Part shown: positions 36,577-44,641 of the stretch, piece after piece
Numbering within the stretch: the first letter of the stretch is position 1
Layout: each line of letters begins with the position of its first letter
Assembly (NCBI RefSeq): GCF_016900875.1
Contig: NZ_JAFEUM010000004.1
Location: forward strand, 62,001-126,000
Origin: Vibrio ulleungensis
GTDB lineage: Bacteria; Pseudomonadota; Gammaproteobacteria; Enterobacterales; Vibrionaceae
DNA: 64,000 nucleotides
Direction of reading: 5' to 3'
The notes under the pieces: model-generated
Seen by the model: only the letters and a program-made list of their open reading frames with translations
What the model was told of the DNA's origin: nothing
Database searches by the model: none
Made by a program: the position numbers and the translations under genes

Positions 36577-36610
36577 AAAAAACGGCCAGGATTGCTCCTG
36601 GCCGTTTTTA
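36577..36610 (+). terminator. intrinsic terminator of the exporter operon
   Basis: AAAAACGGCCAGG pairs with CCTGGCCGTTTTT around an ATTGCT loop. It also faces the convergent 63-aa gene. Confidence 0.92.
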
Positions 36611-36642
36611 TACGTGATTTACCTATAAATTTAGGTAATGGC

Positions 36643-36834
36643 TTAACGCATTAAGCCAACATCTTTTTGCATGTGAGACGAAAGATCGTCAGCAAAGGCA
36701 CTGTTCTTGTTGCTGTTATCAACAAACAAGATATCCATCAAGTGCATCATCAATCCTTTGAAACTAAGTGAATAAGCTTTTTTCTCTTTAGCTGATGAAA
36801 CCACGAGCGCATCAAAGTTAAATGTCTGTGCCAT
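36643..36834 (-). CDS. 63-residue small protein
   Basis: A short gene that I think is real: AGAGAGG lies 5 bases before the ATG, it sits alone between two intergenic stretches, and the protein is balanced in composition. The middle is amphipathic and methionine-rich (SFKGLMMHLMDILFV), and the end SSHMQKDVGLMR is reminiscent of the L-x-DIGL ending of DUF1127 proteins, a weak resemblance only. No signal peptide or clear transmembrane helix is visible. The function is unknown. Confidence 0.6.
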   Translation of the reverse strand: MAQTFNFDALVVSSAKEKKAYSLSFKGLMMHLMDILFVDNSNKNSAFADDLSSHMQKDVGLMR

Positions 36835-37156
36835 AGTATCCTCTCTTAATTTCGAATTTGGTGTTCTGTTACGGCTAAATATAGTGCGAGATTAGAGAGT
36901 TGAATAGTGACTAAATTTTCCAATTCGGATTAGTTTATCTAATGCCAAATAAGTGGTGAATAATTATGCACACCATGCGCCAGCTATTAACCTAAGAGAT
37001 TGAATATAAATGATATATAACGAAACCAAATGGACGAATTTTGACTAATAATGAGATTTAACAATCCTTTAACAATAAAAATAAGGGTAAATTATTCTGA
37101 CCCTAACTGTTACTAACGAGATACAAACACTAAACTGACCGGAATCGTTAATTCAA
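36835..37156. other. 322-bp AT-rich intergenic region
   Basis: This lies between the start of the 63-aa gene and the end of the 5'-nucleotidase gene. It is AT-rich with no gene or clear repeat. It must hold the promoter of the 63-aa gene. Confidence 0.5.
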
Positions 37157-38929
37157 TTAACCTGAGATTTGACTAAGTTGTGCTGAAATAGACTTTTTAC
37201 TCTCGAGATTTTGCAAGTAGTAAATAAAGCAATCCGCCATGCTCTTATCACTGACATAATTTTCTGACTGAGTACGTAAAATGGCATCGTACCCCTCTCG
37301 TCCTGTCATTGTGTACGCTGACGAGCAGCCACAGTAAACCTCATGGTCTTTAACCTGTTCCCATTGCCCATCGATAAGAATCGACAAATCCACCACACGT
37401 TGCCGCTCAGCGTCATTCTCACAATCAACTAAGTTAAATCGCAAACCATAGCAATAAGGAAAGCTTCCACTTCCGGTCCCTGTTTCAGAAAGTGCGTTAT
37501 CTACTGCGCCTTGAAGCACCGCTCTCACATCTTTACCTTTTAGCGTGTAGCAGCCAACAGAGACGGTAAACGGCAATATTTTCCCTGCTATATCAGCCTT
37601 GGTCACGATACCGTCGTAAAGAGAGGCACGCACCCCACCAGCATTGTGGATCGCGAAGGTCGGGCGACAACCATTTAGACGAATCTGTTGATCCCGCATT
37701 GCTATATAAAATGCTTTGGCAACTAAAGGAGCGACTTGTGAGCCTGTTGTAGGATCATCAAGTTCGTGAGGGATCCGCTGATGCCGAAGAGGCTTTGACA
37801 AAGTAACAAGGGATTGCTCGGCTAATGCATCCACCGCAGGTTTAAACTTGTCGTCAAGCAGTTGGATTATTGCAGAGTGCTGCGCGCATTGTACAAACTC
37901 TGGCTTAGAGTTGATCAAGTTGACAAAGGGCGTACTGCGCACTTCATCCAACTCTACGGTCTGCTTGGCATCTCTATACAGCGTACGACCGATAAGCAGC
38001 TCGTTATAGCCAGCAAAGTGCACCACTTCACCCTGCGCATTAAAATCTAATTCGCAATGCCCCAACGCCATCGCATGACACCCAGATTGCACAATATGTG
38101 TCCCGTTAACTTTAATGCCGTAGGGATCGACATAAGCTCGGCCAATATCTTCAAAATCCCCCTGCAGCACATGAGAGTGTCCACCAACAATCAAGCCAAT
38201 GCCCGCCACTTCGGTAGCCAAGCGTTTATCGCCATCATACCCAAGGTGGCTCAAAACGATGATGTTTCGGATCCCAGCTTTATGTATAGCCGCCACCGTA
38301 TTGCGAGCTACTCTCACAGCGTCCTCGAAGGGCGTGTCGTCATCGGGAGCCGAGATGTCTGCCATCTTATCTATACTGAGGCCAAATAGGGCTACAGGAG
38401 CTGCATGGGTCGGTTTTACTATCCAAGATGCCCTATCTTCACTAGGTGAGTAACTGTGTACATGTGGCTGCTTGGAGAATAAAAATGACTTGTCATTGCA
38501 TTCTTGGGTAAGGTTCCAGTTTCCCGCTAGCAGCGGAAATCTCATCTGCTGGCAAAACGGTGCAAATGCCTCATTGCCCATATCTAACTCATGATTACCT
38601 AAAGCCATGGCGTCAGGTGCTAAGGCATTTAATAACTCTACATTGGCTTGGCCTTTATACAGCGAAAAATACAACGACCCCTGAAAACAATCGCCGGCAT
38701 GCAAGAACAGATAGTTTCGTTGGTCTTGGTCTGATTGCTCTCGCCAGTATTGAACTCTAGTGTGAATACGAGCAAATCCGCCAACACTGGCAAACGCCTC
38801 TTTGTTGCCAGCTTCGGTATGAATCTGCAGCGGCAATGGGCTAGGCTCGAAGTGAGAGTGCGTGTCGTTGAGGTGCGCAATACGAATGCGCGTGACATCA
38901 CCTGATGTCGAAATGGTCTCTTTTATCAT
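37157..38929 (-). CDS. bifunctional metallophosphatase/5'-nucleotidase, probably cytosolic
   Basis: A 590-residue protein of the UshA/CpdB family. The N-terminal calcineurin-like phosphoesterase domain (about 10-340) has the metal motifs NDTHSHFEP, HAGDCFQGS, GNHELD, LSHLGYDGD and GGHSHV. The C-terminal 5'-nucleotidase domain (about 370-560) contains the substrate-binding segments NAGGVRASLYDG and GREGYD. Most relatives are exported, but this one has no signal peptide. An upstream TTG would add seven residues; neither start has a strong ribosome site. Confidence 0.85.
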   Translation of the reverse strand: MIKETISTSGDVTRIRIAHLNDTHSHFEPSPLPLQIHTEAGNKEAFASVGGFARIHTRVQYWREQSDQDQRNYLFLHAGDCFQGSLYFSLYKGQANVELLNALAPDAMALGNHELDMGNEAFAPFCQQMRFPLLAGNWNLTQECNDKSFLFSKQPHVHSYSPSEDRASWIVKPTHAAPVALFGLSIDKMADISAPDDDTPFEDAVRVARNTVAAIHKAGIRNIIVLSHLGYDGDKRLATEVAGIGLIVGGHSHVLQGDFEDIGRAYVDPYGIKVNGTHIVQSGCHAMALGHCELDFNAQGEVVHFAGYNELLIGRTLYRDAKQTVELDEVRSTPFVNLINSKPEFVQCAQHSAIIQLLDDKFKPAVDALAEQSLVTLSKPLRHQRIPHELDDPTTGSQVAPLVAKAFYIAMRDQQIRLNGCRPTFAIHNAGGVRASLYDGIVTKADIAGKILPFTVSVGCYTLKGKDVRAVLQGAVDNALSETGTGSGSFPYCYGLRFNLVDCENDAERQRVVDLSILIDGQWEQVKDHEVYCGCSSAYTMTGREGYDAILRTQSENYVSDKSMADCFIYYLQNLESKKSISAQLSQISG

Positions 38930-39097
38930 TTGTACGATACTAACGCACAACGTATGACATTCCTATGACCAGTGATGCGAACCCGTATCAATAAATCAGC
39001 AACTTATAATTGACCAATCGTGTGAATTCGTGAAGCGCTGTATAAACAGCTCTGTCGCAAACCGCTATACTATAAAAAAAGCGGTTGTGGAGAGAGT

Positions 39098-40726
39098 ATG
39101 TTACTAAGTCGTATAGACATTTCCGGTTTCCGTGGTATCGGTCGATTATCATTATCGACTGGTCTGTTAACAACCTTCATCGGTGAAAATACCTGGGGGA
39201 AATCCTCGCTTCTCGATGCACTCTCCATCGCATTGCCCATCGAGCAGTCTCTACATACCTTTACGATTGAGGACTTTCACTTAGATCGTGCCACCTCTAG
39301 GCCACAAACTCAGCATCTCGACATAATCTTACGCCTTGAAGAAAGCTTCCCTGGAGAACATCGCACAGGACGCTACCGAAAAATTAAGCCACTTTGGCAA
39401 CCATCAGACAATGACAAGCGCTGCATTTTATATCGAGTGTGTGCCGATAGAGACGGCAATAAAATCACCTCGCACTTTGAATTCCTCGATGTCGAAGGCG
39501 CAGTACTGCAGTTACATCACAGTGAAAAGTTAGCCATGGAACTGATGGGGCTTCATCCAGTTATCCGGTTAAGAGACGCACGCCGCTTTAAGCGAGAACT
39601 CAGTACCAATGGTCATGCTTCTAGAATCGAAAAACGCATCGAAAACACTTGCAGACGATTAGCAAGCCAACCTGGGCATGTCAGCAAAGGTGAGCTCAAA
39701 AGTTCATTCAATTCCATGCGCGATTTGATTGATCACTATTTTGCGTTTACACAAACCCATCGTAAAAGCGGGCCGCTTAAACGTGATGGTATGTACTATT
39801 CTGAAAATCCGATTGGCCCTAGCAGTCTTAAACAAGTGGCCAATAACAACAATAAGCAAACGCGCCTGCAACTGATGGCAGTTTTGAATACCTTTTTACA
39901 AGCTAAAGGTCCCAATGAGCTTAGACGGTGCGCCAGGCCGATACTGATCATTGAAGACCCAGAAAGTCGACTGCATCCAACTCACCTCTCTAGAGCTTGG
40001 GGCCTGTTGCAGTTGTTGCCAATGCAAAAATTGCTGACCACTAACAGTGCAGTTTTACTCGCAGCGGTTCCTCTTTCTTCAATAAATCGTTTAGTTCGAA
40101 AGTCAGACCGAACTGTTGCGACCACGTTACCCAAAAAGCGCCTCAGTGATGATGAACTTCGTCGAGTAGGCTTTCACATTCGGTTCCATCGTTCAAGCGC
40201 GCTGTTTGCACGTTGTTGGTTACTGGTTGAGGGAGAGACTGAGGTCTGGTTGTTTAACGAGTTGGCCAAACTGTGTGGCTACGATTTAGCTGCGGAAGGG
40301 GTGCAGATCATAGAATTTGCTCAATCAGGGCTGAAATCGCTAATAAAAGTCGCTAAGTCGTTCGAAATTGATTGGCATGTGGTGACAGACGGCGACGCAG
40401 CCGGTAAAAAATACGCGGCGACGGTAGTCCACCAACTTGGTGGCGAACAATCACGACATCGCCTTACAGAGCTTCCCGATAAAGACATCGAGCACTACAT
40501 GTACAGTAATGGCTTTGAGCACTTTTTTAGGGACTTAATAAAAGTGCCTTATGATCACCCTATTCCCGCTAAAAAAGTCATCCTGCGGGTACTTAAAAAG
40601 TTTGCTAAGCCCGATTTAGCTTTAGCAATCGTAAGACATTGTGAGGAGCAAGGGCCTGATGCCATCCCTATATTGCTGCGATGGACATTAAAGCGTGTGA
40701 TCTCCATGGCTAATGGTAATACCTAA
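39098..40726 (+). CDS. OLD-family ATP-dependent endonuclease (YbjD-like)
   Basis: A 542-residue protein. The N-terminal ABC-type ATPase has Walker A GENTWGKSS, and a signature/Walker B region follows near PILIIEDPESRLHP. The C-terminal Toprim nuclease domain shows the catalytic Glu in LLVEGETEVWLFNEL and the Asp pair in VVTDGDAAGKKYA. It resembles E. coli YbjD. OLD nucleases degrade DNA, and some act in phage defence. No UvrD-like helicase is beside it, so it is not a Gabija pair. GGAGAGAG precedes the ATG. A tandem repeat lies just after the stop. Confidence 0.88.
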   Translation: MLLSRIDISGFRGIGRLSLSTGLLTTFIGENTWGKSSLLDALSIALPIEQSLHTFTIEDFHLDRATSRPQTQHLDIILRLEESFPGEHRTGRYRKIKPLWQPSDNDKRCILYRVCADRDGNKITSHFEFLDVEGAVLQLHHSEKLAMELMGLHPVIRLRDARRFKRELSTNGHASRIEKRIENTCRRLASQPGHVSKGELKSSFNSMRDLIDHYFAFTQTHRKSGPLKRDGMYYSENPIGPSSLKQVANNNNKQTRLQLMAVLNTFLQAKGPNELRRCARPILIIEDPESRLHPTHLSRAWGLLQLLPMQKLLTTNSAVLLAAVPLSSINRLVRKSDRTVATTLPKKRLSDDELRRVGFHIRFHRSSALFARCWLLVEGETEVWLFNELAKLCGYDLAAEGVQIIEFAQSGLKSLIKVAKSFEIDWHVVTDGDAAGKKYAATVVHQLGGEQSRHRLTELPDKDIEHYMYSNGFEHFFRDLIKVPYDHPIPAKKVILRVLKKFAKPDLALAIVRHCEEQGPDAIPILLRWTLKRVISMANGNT

Positions 40727-40730
40727 TCTC

Positions 40731-40814
40731 AGTGATGTAAGCACCTTGAAGCAATCACCTTGACGTACGCTCCTTGACGTACGCTCCTTGATGTATGCAC
40801 CTTGATGTACGCAC
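40731..40814. repeat. 14-bp tandem repeat, about six copies
   Basis: Five consecutive 14-base units start at 40745: CTTGAAGCAATCAC, CTTGACGTACGCTC twice, CTTGATGTATGCAC, CTTGATGTACGCAC. A degenerate copy precedes them (AGTGATGTAAGCAC) and a partial one follows. The array begins four bases after the OLD-family stop codon. Confidence 0.85.
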
Positions 40815-40885
40815 TTTGAAGAAAGAACATAAACGAAAACACCCTATCAATGAAAAGTCGCTGTTGGACTTGTCCTTTAAGACGT

Positions 40886-40913
40886 AAAAAAGCCAGGTTT
40901 AACCTGGCTTTTT
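40886..40913. terminator. terminator between the OLD and yceI genes
   Basis: AAAAAGCCAGGT with its complement around TTAA, with T-run on the plus strand and A-run for the opposite direction. It serves two convergent genes. Confidence 0.9.
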
Positions 40914-40938
40914 GTTCATTTGTCGAGTGAACCAACGA

Positions 40939-41508
40939 TTATTTTTTTACGCCTTCAATGTGCAATTCCATGTCCGCGTAGCTCGACGTACCCATCACCG
41001 CAATGTTAAAGTCTGCAAGTTCAATTCGGGTTGTCCCCATGAACCCAGCGCGATAGTTGCCCCAAGGGTCGTTACCTTCACCGATAAACGATGCATCTAT
41101 CGTAATTGGCTTAGTCACTCCGTGTAGGGTGAGATCGCCCATAATGGCCATAGTGCCTTCGCCGGTTGATTTTACCGATGTGCTAACAAACTTAGCTTCA
41201 GGAAATTTACCAGCATCGATGAAGTCTCCGCTACGAAGGTGCTTATCACGTTCCGCGTGGTTCGAGTCTAGACTGGTTGTATCGACATTGACCATCACTT
41301 TTGACGCTTCGACATTATCGCCGTCATAGCTAAAGCTGCCATCGAATGTATTGAAACGCCCTTTAATGAAACTGTACCCTAGATGGCTAACTTTGAAGTT
41401 TACTGACGCATGCGCGCCCTGAGAGTCAATCATGTAGTCTGCCGCATGACCAACAAAAGGTGTGCTTAATAGTGCCGCAGTAGCAAACGCTAAAATTCCT
41501 TTTCTCAT
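40939..41508 (-). CDS. yceI: YceI-family periplasmic protein
   Basis: A 189-residue protein with a signal peptide (cleavage near residue 22, GHA-ADY) and the YceI lipocalin-like beta-barrel (DYMIDSQGAHASVNFKVSHLG, then the FNTFDGSF and LTLHGVTKPI motifs). Family members bind isoprenoid lipids such as ubiquinone precursors in the periplasm. It overlaps the upstream cytochrome b561 gene by 4 bp, the usual yceJ-yceI pair. Confidence 0.94.
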   Translation of the reverse strand: MRKGILAFATAALLSTPFVGHAADYMIDSQGAHASVNFKVSHLGYSFIKGRFNTFDGSFSYDGDNVEASKVMVNVDTTSLDSNHAERDKHLRSGDFIDAGKFPEAKFVSTSVKSTGEGTMAIMGDLTLHGVTKPITIDASFIGEGNDPWGNYRAGFMGTTRIELADFNIAVMGTSSYADMELHIEGVKK

Positions 41509-42047
41509 TTTTTATCTCCTAACATTTTTCGTAATGTATTGTCTTTATCGATGAAATGATGCTTTAAAGCAGCTGCAGCATGTACGGCAACTAAAGCGAT
41601 TAGACTGACCGCAACCCAATAATGTACTTGGCCCGCTAAGTCTGCTTGATTATCAAAAAGTTTTCCCATGGAAGGCACGTCAAACCATCCGAACACTGAA
41701 ATGGCTCGTCCATCTTCTGTAGAGATTAAGTATCCCGAGGTAAACAGAACAAACAGCAATGCGTACATGACCAAATGAGCCATCGTCGCGACTCGCTTCT
41801 CCCACGGCTTGCCAACCATCTCCGGCGCTTTACTAAACGTTTTCCACAACACGCGAGAAACCGTAACCAGCGCTAACAAGATGCCAACGGATTTATGCCA
41901 TGTTGGCGCTGTCTGATACCAACTGCTGTAGTAATTTAGATCAACCATCCATAAACCCAATCCAAAAAGACCAAATACCGTCACGGCGGATAGCCAATGG
42001 AAAATTCGAGCTAACAGGTTGTATGAATCTGGTGCTGATGAGTCCAT
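41505..42047 (-). CDS. yceJ: cytochrome b561 (YceJ-like)
   Basis: A 180-residue inner-membrane protein with four transmembrane helices. Haem-ligand histidines are in ARIFHWLSAVT, TWHKSVGI and the later AVHAAAALKHHF, as in the cytochrome b561 family. With YceI it may carry out a quinone-linked redox step. A GTG codon directly before the ATG is equally possible as a start, since AAGGA is 6 bases from the GTG and 9 from the ATG. A perfect palindrome lies about 90 bp upstream. Confidence 0.9.
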   Translation of the reverse strand: MDSSAPDSYNLLARIFHWLSAVTVFGLFGLGLWMVDLNYYSSWYQTAPTWHKSVGILLALVTVSRVLWKTFSKAPEMVGKPWEKRVATMAHLVMYALLFVLFTSGYLISTEDGRAISVFGWFDVPSMGKLFDNQADLAGQVHYWVAVSLIALVAVHAAAALKHHFIDKDNTLRKMLGDKK

Positions 42048-42136
42048 CACTGGACATCCTTCTATGCAAAGTTTTTAAGATTGAGGTAAGTCTATACGCT
42101 CATTGACGAGACGATACCCTGTAGGCTTGAAAGTCC

Positions 42137-42155
42137 TGTTCAATATTTTTGAACA
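42137..42155. promoter_or_regulatory. palindromic operator upstream of yceJ-yceI
   Basis: TGTTCAA-TATTT-TTGAACA is a perfect 7-5-7 inverted repeat, 90 bp before yceJ and 122 bp before the divergent hypothetical gene. I do not recognise the regulator. Confidence 0.55.
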
Positions 42156-42277
42156 AGTGAGGAACGCCGTATCTTTAGGCATATCACTGGATTGAGCAGC
42201 CAAAGTTCACATTTCCTAGTCACAAATAGACTTACAACCTGTCTTTCCTTTATTATTTGCCACTCAATTAACTGTTT

Positions 42278-42931
42278 ATGCAGGTCAAATTTAGCGTGCT
42301 GAAAGATATAGTTATCAAGACGATTAACGAATTTCAAAAAGACTGCTTAGAGCTGTGTAAGAATCACTATCCAACAGTTCATAATAAAGGGATGAGTGAG
42401 CACCATTTAGCACGCACCTTTATTCGTCGCATTGAAACTAATTTCACCCACTTTAAAATTGAAAATAGAGTTCACCCCTTAGAAACATCGGAGGCTTTCG
42501 AGCATCCAGCTCAGTTTCGAATTTCAACAGCTGAAGGAACCATTTGGCTTCTATCACAGCACCTTTTGAGCGCGAATCAAAATCATCGCCGCCGCTTATT
42601 TGCCGAGATCACTAATTGGCATCAAGAATACAGTTTCGCGATCCAGCCTAATGACTTTCTCGTGGTGCTGTGCGACCACTGGTTCACTAAAAGTGTGTCA
42701 AGTCGAGAGTTGCTCAGTTGGTGGCATGGTGACTTACCTATTGATTCAAAACTCTACTCTCAGGCGGGTATTAATTTACTATCGAGCGAAACTAGCTTTG
42801 TCCAAGCACTCGATAGCCAATTTGGCATTGCTCCGTGTTTTATTACTCATGGACACCCGCTGTTAAGTAATCAGGCGCGAACAAAAGTATTCAAATACGT
42901 TCAACTTTACGCGATATTCGAGTGGCAATAG
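42278..42931 (+). CDS. hypothetical protein
   Basis: A 217-residue cytoplasmic protein with no signal peptide or transmembrane segment. It is rich in His and Trp with helical stretches (HHLARTFIRRIETNF, LLSANQNHRRRLFAEIT) and a C-terminal hydrophobic end. I do not recognise a family. The start is uncertain: neither the first ATG nor the GTG at 42296 has a good ribosome site. It stands alone, divergent from yceJ-yceI. Confidence 0.55.
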   Translation: MQVKFSVLKDIVIKTINEFQKDCLELCKNHYPTVHNKGMSEHHLARTFIRRIETNFTHFKIENRVHPLETSEAFEHPAQFRISTAEGTIWLLSQHLLSANQNHRRRLFAEITNWHQEYSFAIQPNDFLVVLCDHWFTKSVSSRELLSWWHGDLPIDSKLYSQAGINLLSSETSFVQALDSQFGIAPCFITHGHPLLSNQARTKVFKYVQLYAIFEWQ

Positions 42932-43048
42932 TTAGGCTGACTCTGACCCTACTTACCTTGACCCCAGGCACCTACATCTTTTGAATGATTTATTATGCAT
43001 TCGGCCTGCATGCTATTAGAGCAAGCTTACAGCTAATTCTCACTAAAA

Positions 43049-43064
43049 AGTGACCTTAATCACA
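43049..43064. promoter_or_regulatory. CRP-like site upstream of the EAL gene
   Basis: AGTGA-CCTTAA-TCACA matches TGTGA-N6-TCACA at 9 of 10 positions. It is about 170 bp upstream of the inferred transcription start, rather far for direct activation. Confidence 0.4.
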
Positions 43065-43182
43065 AATTTAACCCGAAAACATGTTGTGAATTTGTGTCTT
43101 TCTCGCATTTGAATTGTTGGTGAAATGACCAATTTCACGCTCGTAGAGTGACGCACTACACAAACTGATAGCCTGATTACGC

Positions 43183-43223
43183 TGCACATAACCGAAGGAT
43201 TGACAATATAATGACAGGTGTCA
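43183..43223 (+). promoter_or_regulatory. promoter with operator for the EAL gene
   Basis: TGCACA (43183-43188) and a perfect TATAAT (43207-43212) are 18 bp apart. TGACA-GG-TGTCA, a perfect 12-bp palindrome at 43212-43223, covers the expected start of transcription, where a repressor would block initiation. Confidence 0.5.
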
Positions 43224-43242
43224 ACATATTGGTGTATCAATC

Positions 43243-44037
43243 TTGTATGGAAGCAGTGATTCAACCGTGTTGGAACGTAATCAATTGGACATTATCTTAG
43301 AAAACGATCGAGGTCAGTTTTACGCTGAGTATCGTAGTGCTATGTTGACGTCTGTGTTCCAGCCAATTTTTGATCGTCAAGGCAACGTATTTGGCTATGA
43401 AGCTCTGTTGCGGATTATTAATCAGCGGGGCGAGCATATTCGACCTGACCTGTTTTTTTCTTCACAGAAAATTTCTTCCCATGATAAACACCAAGTAGAA
43501 CAAATCAGTCGCCAGCTTCATCTGCTTAATTTTCGCCATTCAGATTTTTCGTCACATCATCTATTCCTTAATGTTCTCCCCGATGCTACGCATAAGTTAT
43601 CAGAACAATTAGAGCGTTCCCCTCGCGAATTTAACGAGGGTAATATTGAGAACATCGTGTTTGAATTCGTAGAGTTTGCAGCTAGCGACGAGGGCGAGTT
43701 TAATCATGCGGCAAAAAAAATCGCTTCAAACGGCAGTAAAATTGCGGTTGATGACTATGGTATCCAACACTCAAACAAACGACGCGTTGACTCGATTGAG
43801 CCACAAATCATAAAGTTTGATCGAAGCTTACTGAGAGCGTTCATGCAAGGAGACAAAAGCAAACTGCTTGATGGCCTAAAGGTAGCAAAATCGATTCAAG
43901 CAAAAACCGTTATTGAAGGTATTGAATCGGCTTCAGACATGCTAGCAATGCAAGAGTTAGGATTTAATTACTTCCAAGGGTTTTATTTGGCTCTCCCTCA
44001 AACGCTCCCTTCAAGGACTGCAGTACTGCGCGCGTAA
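43243..44037 (+). CDS. EAL-domain protein, likely cyclic-di-GMP phosphodiesterase
   Basis: A 264-residue stand-alone EAL protein without sensor or transmembrane domains. Catalytic positions look intact: GYEALLRI (the EAL glutamate), LNVLP (Asn), FEFVEF (Glu), the metal pair VDDYG, the lysine in IIKFDRS, VIEGIES and the final FQGF. It would hydrolyse c-di-GMP and so favour motility over matrix production. The start is uncertain: the TTG used here and a GTG nine codons later both lack a good ribosome site, and the first ATG (43342) would cut the domain. It lies 600 bp from the exopolysaccharide locus. Confidence 0.85.
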   Translation: MYGSSDSTVLERNQLDIILENDRGQFYAEYRSAMLTSVFQPIFDRQGNVFGYEALLRIINQRGEHIRPDLFFSSQKISSHDKHQVEQISRQLHLLNFRHSDFSSHHLFLNVLPDATHKLSEQLERSPREFNEGNIENIVFEFVEFAASDEGEFNHAAKKIASNGSKIAVDDYGIQHSNKRRVDSIEPQIIKFDRSLLRAFMQGDKSKLLDGLKVAKSIQAKTVIEGIESASDMLAMQELGFNYFQGFYLALPQTLPSRTAVLRA

Positions 44038-44194
44038 ACCATTTGATCGTCGAGCCGTTATTTACAGCACGGCAACCGGAATGACAAGGCGATCACGCAT
44101 TTACCGCACGCAAATCAAATTGAATTGACATCACAAGCAGAGACACTAAGGTGTAGACTTTCACTGTTGTAAAAGTCATTCAAGAGACACCACA

Positions 44195-44641
44195 TTGCCA
44201 CGCTCTCAAAAACGCCATAATCTCATTTATTACTCAGGTTGGTTAACGGTCTGGCTATCACTGGCCGGGGCAGTCGCCTCGTTATCGATGCTATATCAAA
44301 CTGAGGTTTCGCGAGGTGATGCTGTATTTGGTGAGTGGGTAGAAATGAAAGCCCCGCCCTACAATACGGAAATATTCGAACTCTCAGCCATTGGGGTGAC
44401 ACAAAACAGCCGTGTCGTCTCGACCCAATTTGACTATACCGGTAGTACAATCACTTTTTATCGAGGTGATGCGCAGCACGAGTATCAAGTTGTAAATAGA
44501 GATAAATCATTGATACGGCGCATTACACCTGCACCCAGAGGGGTCTACTTTGCCAAGTATGGCACCGAAGCTTATATTGAGCGTACCACCGAACCGGAAC
44601 CATCTACTCGCGGTCCAATTCAGTTTCGAACCATCAATTAA
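44195..44641 (+). CDS. DUF2850-like membrane-anchored protein
   Basis: A 148-residue protein with one N-terminal transmembrane helix (about 13-33) preceded by basic residues, then a soluble, beta-rich extracytoplasmic part (GEWVEMKAPPYNTEIFELS, then STQFDYTGSTITFYRG). This looks like the small DUF2850 family that I know mainly from Vibrio; function unknown. It starts at TTG with AAGAGA upstream. It is convergent with prsR, their stop codons touching. Confidence 0.6.
   Translation: MPRSQKRHNLIYYSGWLTVWLSLAGAVASLSMLYQTEVSRGDAVFGEWVEMKAPPYNTEIFELSAIGVTQNSRVVSTQFDYTGSTITFYRGDAQHEYQVVNRDKSLIRRITPAPRGVYFAKYGTEAYIERTTEPEPSTRGPIQFRTIN

Larger units (their letters stand above)
42932..43242. other. 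intergenic region before the EAL gene
   Basis: No gene is seen in these 311 bp. A CRP-like site, a perfect TATAAT and a palindrome at the expected transcription start make it a control region for the EAL gene. Confidence 0.5.

Noticed and set aside
36643..36834. PEP-CTERM substrate of the exosortase
   Set aside because: The C-terminus has no Pro-Glu-Pro motif, transmembrane helix or basic tail.
39098..40726. Gabija-type defence pair
   Set aside because: No UvrD-like helicase gene lies next to the OLD-family gene.
40731..40814. CRISPR array
   Set aside because: The units are 14 bp and contiguous with no spacers, and no cas genes are present.
43200..43230. Promoter using TTGACA at 43200 as -35
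   Set aside because: No acceptable -10 lies 16-18 bases downstream; the perfect TATAAT at 43207 fits a different -35.
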